DNA from: Hypsibius dujardini
Lineage: Eukaryota; Tardigrada; Eutardigrada; Parachela; Hypsibiidae
NCBI GenBank assembly: GCA_001579985.1
Contig: LRSR01000955.1
Coordinates: 1 to 48,240 of the forward strand
Direction of reading: 5' to 3'
DNA: 48,240 nucleotides
Both the position numbers and the translations under genes were made by a program. Under the pieces are notes generated by a model. That model ran no database searches. It saw only the letters and a list, made by a program, of their open reading frames with translations, and had not been told where the DNA came from. Below, piece after piece: positions 45,001 to 48,240 of this stretch (positions within the stretch are counted from its first letter, which is position 1; every line of letters begins with the position of its first letter).

Positions 45001-47994
45001 GGGACAATTGAGAAAAAAAATCTGTTACGCTTGGTCAGCCACACCACGCACGAGGCCGCGTATGCCCCACGCCTACGCAAGCCCCCAGGACATCCGATCA
45101 CACCTGCCTACTCATAGCCAACCGGTGCCGCATTACAGGGCCATATCACCAGATACGCCGCATTATTCCGCCGCTGGCTTTCAACACACAAGCCTACCGG
45201 GAACTTAACTATGTGCGCCGCATTTAACACGTCCAATGAAACCACAACACAGAGAGAGTGAGAGACAAAGAACCCTTACTTGCAGCTGCTCCCTCCACGT
45301 CCATGTTGCCCGTACAGCGTCGACAAATTCCGTCCTGAAATCAGGCAAAATTTGATATTTTAAAAATGGACAAAAAAGGTGGAAAAATCTTCCGGGGTCC
45401 TACCAGTTGCGAGAAACGCAGGGCATGACCGCAAGGCTTCAGCATGAAAGGCATTTTCCTGCAGTTATATTTTCTCCACAGAAAATACTTTTCTCCGACA
45501 GATGGAAAAGAAATTAGCCGACACGGGAGGACTTCCGGCGGGATGGAACTGGAGGATGTGTGGGGTGAGAGATGTGAGGTCGCTGGGAATATTTTGCTTT
45601 TTTTACAGTGCAGCGGAAATTCGAGTGTGTGCAATGTTGACGGTCCATCCAGGCAGGCAGGCTGTGTGCGTGCTGGTCTGCTGATGTACGACGGATGGGC
45701 TGCCAACTCGGCACCTGACTTCCACAGCCCACTGACACAGAGAGAGAAAGAGGGGAGGGAGAGAGAGAAGACACCCTGCCTGCATGCTTTCCGAGAAAAG
45801 CAACACAAAGAGCCCAGCACAGCCAGCAGGGATCAGCTGACACGGTTAATGCTGGTCATACAGCTCTTATAAAAGATCAGTAGGCGCTGCACCGACTATA
45901 GTCGACTGCATACGTGATTTCCAACTGTTTAACATTTCAGCGTTCTCAGTTAGCATCCCAGCGCTCTATTTATTAGCGTGTGTTCTGAGGAGATTTTTCT
46001 TCTACGCTCTTTGTAATGCGTTACAATGTTCTTATTTAGATTTCAGATTCGTTCCCTTTAAACGGTAGTGCACTCCAATTCCAATGGAACGTTATGCGGA
46101 ATGTGATTCGCCCTTCTACTTCTACCTCAGCGTACTTTTCCTTTCAAACCCATGAAAACATCAACGGATGAAGCAAAAGCAAGGTGGACAAGTGGACAGA
46201 ATAAGTCATGACGGCGACTTCCAGTGGATTATTATCCATTTGGATCCCGCTTACTTCCACACCATTGCCATGTGGAATTCCACACTCGGTGTTCCAATCT
46301 GCAATGCGTCTAATGGAAGTGGAATCATTCCAATCCAACCTCAACAGGTTGATTGATTCTCATTGATTTCAGACATTCGCTCCACTGCCCCGCAAACCCT
46401 TCCCAGGCGCAATAGACTCCCCCCATTATTTACGGCATTTTTATATCTATTATCAATTATCATTCCAACAGAAAAGACAGTTAAACAAGCGCTGCGCTAG
46501 TAGTAAAGGAGAGAAGAAGAAAAAAACTATGGCCGATAAACTCACAACATCCATCCCACCAGCAGCCGCTTATGCAGTCGGAAGACTTGCCAGACACGAG
46601 AGACGCGACACACCGACAAAACGGCCAACCGCCGCCCAAACAGCATGTGTGCACAATGTGCCATTGAACAAAAAAGCAATCTCTCAACCACACGGGATCG
46701 GCACACACACACCCGTCCAAGCAGTCCGTGGCAGTCTCCGTCGTCCTCATCATGGCCAGGCAGACATCATTCCGAACGGCTCAGCGCAGACATACCCACG
46801 ACAAAGGACAATTTAGATGTTAGATAAAGGGGAGAGAGAAGCATGCCGAAACTAAAAATTCACGCTGCTGCTCAATAAATAAATAAACCTGAAAAATGAA
46901 TAACTATATATCCTGTATATATATATATATATTCCAGAAGAGAATATAGACATACATATACGTTATATATAGGGGCGTTATTAAATGTAGTCTTTGCAAG
47001 TATAGTAGGAGAGCAGACACACACACAAAGTAAAAGCCTCTGAAAGCTAGAACAGGGGAGGAGCAGGAGGAGGATGTGATGTGTGTGTGATGTGTAGATG
47101 CACGATGTGGGAACAACGGAGGCTGTTGAAAAAAAGACGAGCCACCGTTTCGGCTTCGCATCAATGGCGAGAGAAACCCAATCGGAGAGAGAGAGCGAGC
47201 ACGGATGTTGCTTGATCGATGAATGTGGACGCCAGAAAAGGGGACGAAGGGATGTCCCGATCAGTCAATCAATCATCCGATCGCAGACGTGTGTATGATG
47301 TGACTCTGGTCCGGACTTTCCTGTTTTGAGCAATCAGGGACGAGTTCAAAGCTGAAACAAAACAAAGCATTATTGCAAAACTTAAATGTCACACTATTCG
47401 AAAAGAGCCTCGTTAAATATAAATATAAAAAATATACTAATCAAATATCGAAGTCAGACTGATGCGTCAGCTACATCAAATTTACAAAACTTAAATTTAA
47501 CATTGAAGGAAATACTGGAAGGACAAACAAACTTTATTGCACTTGACATGTAATTAAAACTAAATACCAAGACTAACAGCTGGTTTTTAAATCGAATAAA
47601 TGAACGGTGTGATTATAAGTAAATATTATTTCAACTAAAGTAAAAAACTTCGTTCAACAACAAAAGTAATAATTCATTTTAACTTTTGCAACCATCAATC
47701 AATCGACTTACCGCTGCGGGATCATTAAGGTAATTCGACCACTCTGGGGCAGACGACATGATGTGCCGTCGGTCAGCGGAGACACTTTCAGACAAATTCA
47801 CCCACTTCCGGAAAGCCTCTTGGTACTTCTCCACTTCGGCGGGACCGTCCGCTCTCCGAAACACGCCCTCCACCGATGCGACTGGAAAGTGTCCTTCGAC
47901 GACCAGCGGTCCGATGAGAGCGACCACGTAGGTGTAATAGGCCGGTCCAACGTCCATCACTTGGTCGGCAGTCTGCGCAATCTGCTCGGCAAAA
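39093..47994 (-). CDS. Probable eIF4E-binding / MIF4G-MA3-like translation regulator, 3' part
   Basis: Nine exons in minus order: 47994-47712, 45334-45280, 44443-44295, 43590-43409, 42320-41937, 41608-41260, 41040-40645, 39951-39845 and 39351-39093 (stop TGA). All are GT-AG and in phase, with 720 visible residues. The first exon enters in mid-codon, so the N-terminus is outside. Helical repeats (PAYYTYVVALIGPLVVEG, then FVYELVIRYCEARREDQPKI, KIDFLLKELGKKN and SVDWPNIYDCTVDLIGTNL) resemble MA3/MIF4G HEAT domains of eIF4G, PDCD4 and related proteins. After a proline-rich linker comes YSREAMLRIEL, close to the eIF4E-binding pattern YxxxxL-hydrophobic, followed by ALPEGLLERV. The C-terminal half is disordered, rich in Ser, Pro, Gly and His, and contains RPRFVSES twice. 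HEAT-like domain before the 4E motif recalls invertebrate Mextli, but no KH domain is evident. Gene structure is firm; function is inference. Confidence 0.8.
39485..39750. repeat. (CTGT)n array with ATGC variants, intron
   Basis: Long CTGT/CAGT array with an ATGC run at about 39671-39686, in the intron between exons 39951-39845 and 39351-39093. Confidence 0.93.
41096..41200. repeat. (CTGT/TTTG)n array, intron
   Basis: CTGT and GTTT tetranucleotide array in the intron between the exons ending 41260 and starting 41040. Confidence 0.88.
43985..44170. repeat. (CAGA)n array, intron
   Basis: CAGA/GACA tract in the intron between the exons ending 44295 and starting 43590. Shorter CTGT runs lie at about 42600-42670 and 43098-43130 in the next intron. 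Confidence 0.92.
44721..44874. repeat. Tandem repeat of 47-58 bp, three copies, intron
   Basis: Each copy starts GCCGGTTT(C/T)AGAC, contains CCATTCATTG and TTGCTTGATTGACCGAA, and differs in length because GA(C/T)(A/G)ATTCA units are duplicated or lost. Confidence 0.88.
46916..46932. repeat. (TA)n microsatellite
   Basis: Short TA run in the large intron between 47712 and 45334. Confidence 0.9.
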
Positions 47995-48240
47995 CTACAA
48001 ACAGAAATGGCACATTGGAACAAACGGATAACAGTCAACGTGATTAGAACAGAAAACTCAAAAAGCGGACACGCAAGAAAAGGAAGGCTTGATAAGAGAC
48101 GGGCTAGCACAAATCACAGTAGCAACTACCAAAATAGCATACAAGCAGAAAAGTAGAGCCCTATTTACAAAGATAGACACGCATGAAAAAGAAGGCATAC
48201 AACAAATTCAGACAGACAGGCACAAAACTAATTGGTACAG

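Noticed and set aside
45008-45208. Pro/His/Arg-rich open frame in an intron of the minus gene
   Set aside because: Coding-like composition, but no recognised domain and no splice sites that fit a plus-strand gene; recurrent GCCGCATT motifs suggest a local repeat.

Overview
The window is nuclear DNA from an invertebrate animal. Protein-coding genes are split by GT-AG introns of 61 bp to about 2.2 kb. The genes are metazoan: a Myb transcription factor, a Na+/K+-ATPase beta subunit, the COPI delta subunit and a receptor guanylyl cyclase. Gene-poor stretches carry several classes of transposon. No species can be named from the sequence. A nematode, tardigrade, other ecdysozoan or a lophotrochozoan would all be compatible.

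Layout. 1-3.4 kb: the 3' part of a Myb gene (+), cut by the left edge. 5.1-7.2 kb: a complete 5-exon Na+/K+-ATPase beta gene (-), convergent with Myb. 8.3-11.6 kb: a complete 12-exon delta-COP/archain gene (-). 11.6-22 kb: accessory, transposon-rich DNA around one small intronless gene for a secreted protein. It holds three short TIR elements, an 881-bp hAT-type element with a perfect 8-bp target duplication, a fold-back element of about 2.4 kb, and an 808-bp TA-flanked element with identical 29-bp ends. 22.25-34.0 kb: an 18-exon receptor-type guanylyl cyclase (+) whose cyclase centre departs from consensus. 34.6-37.0 kb: decayed retrotransposon fragments (non-LTR with a PD-type endonuclease, and a DIRS/RNase H-like piece). 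39.1-48 kb: the last nine exons of a gene (-) for a probable translation regulator with HEAT-like (MIF4G/MA3-type) helices and a candidate eIF4E-binding motif. It runs off the right edge.

The splice models were built by hand. Reading phase agrees across every junction, and the complete models give about 333 aa (ATPase beta), 509 aa (delta-COP) and 1219 aa (cyclase). The four non-cyclase multi-exon genes are full of (CAGA)n/(CTGT)n arrays in introns and flanks. The transposon-rich middle almost lacks them. The genes are independent eukaryotic units, and nothing indicates a shared operon or pathway.

The most unusual points are the altered purine and transition-state residues of the guanylyl cyclase, a six-cysteine insertion in the ATPase beta ectodomain, a Ser-Met-Gly repeat in the cyclase juxtamembrane region, an intron directly after the delta-COP start codon, the fold-back element, and a tRNA-promoter-like transcription unit inside a cyclase intron.
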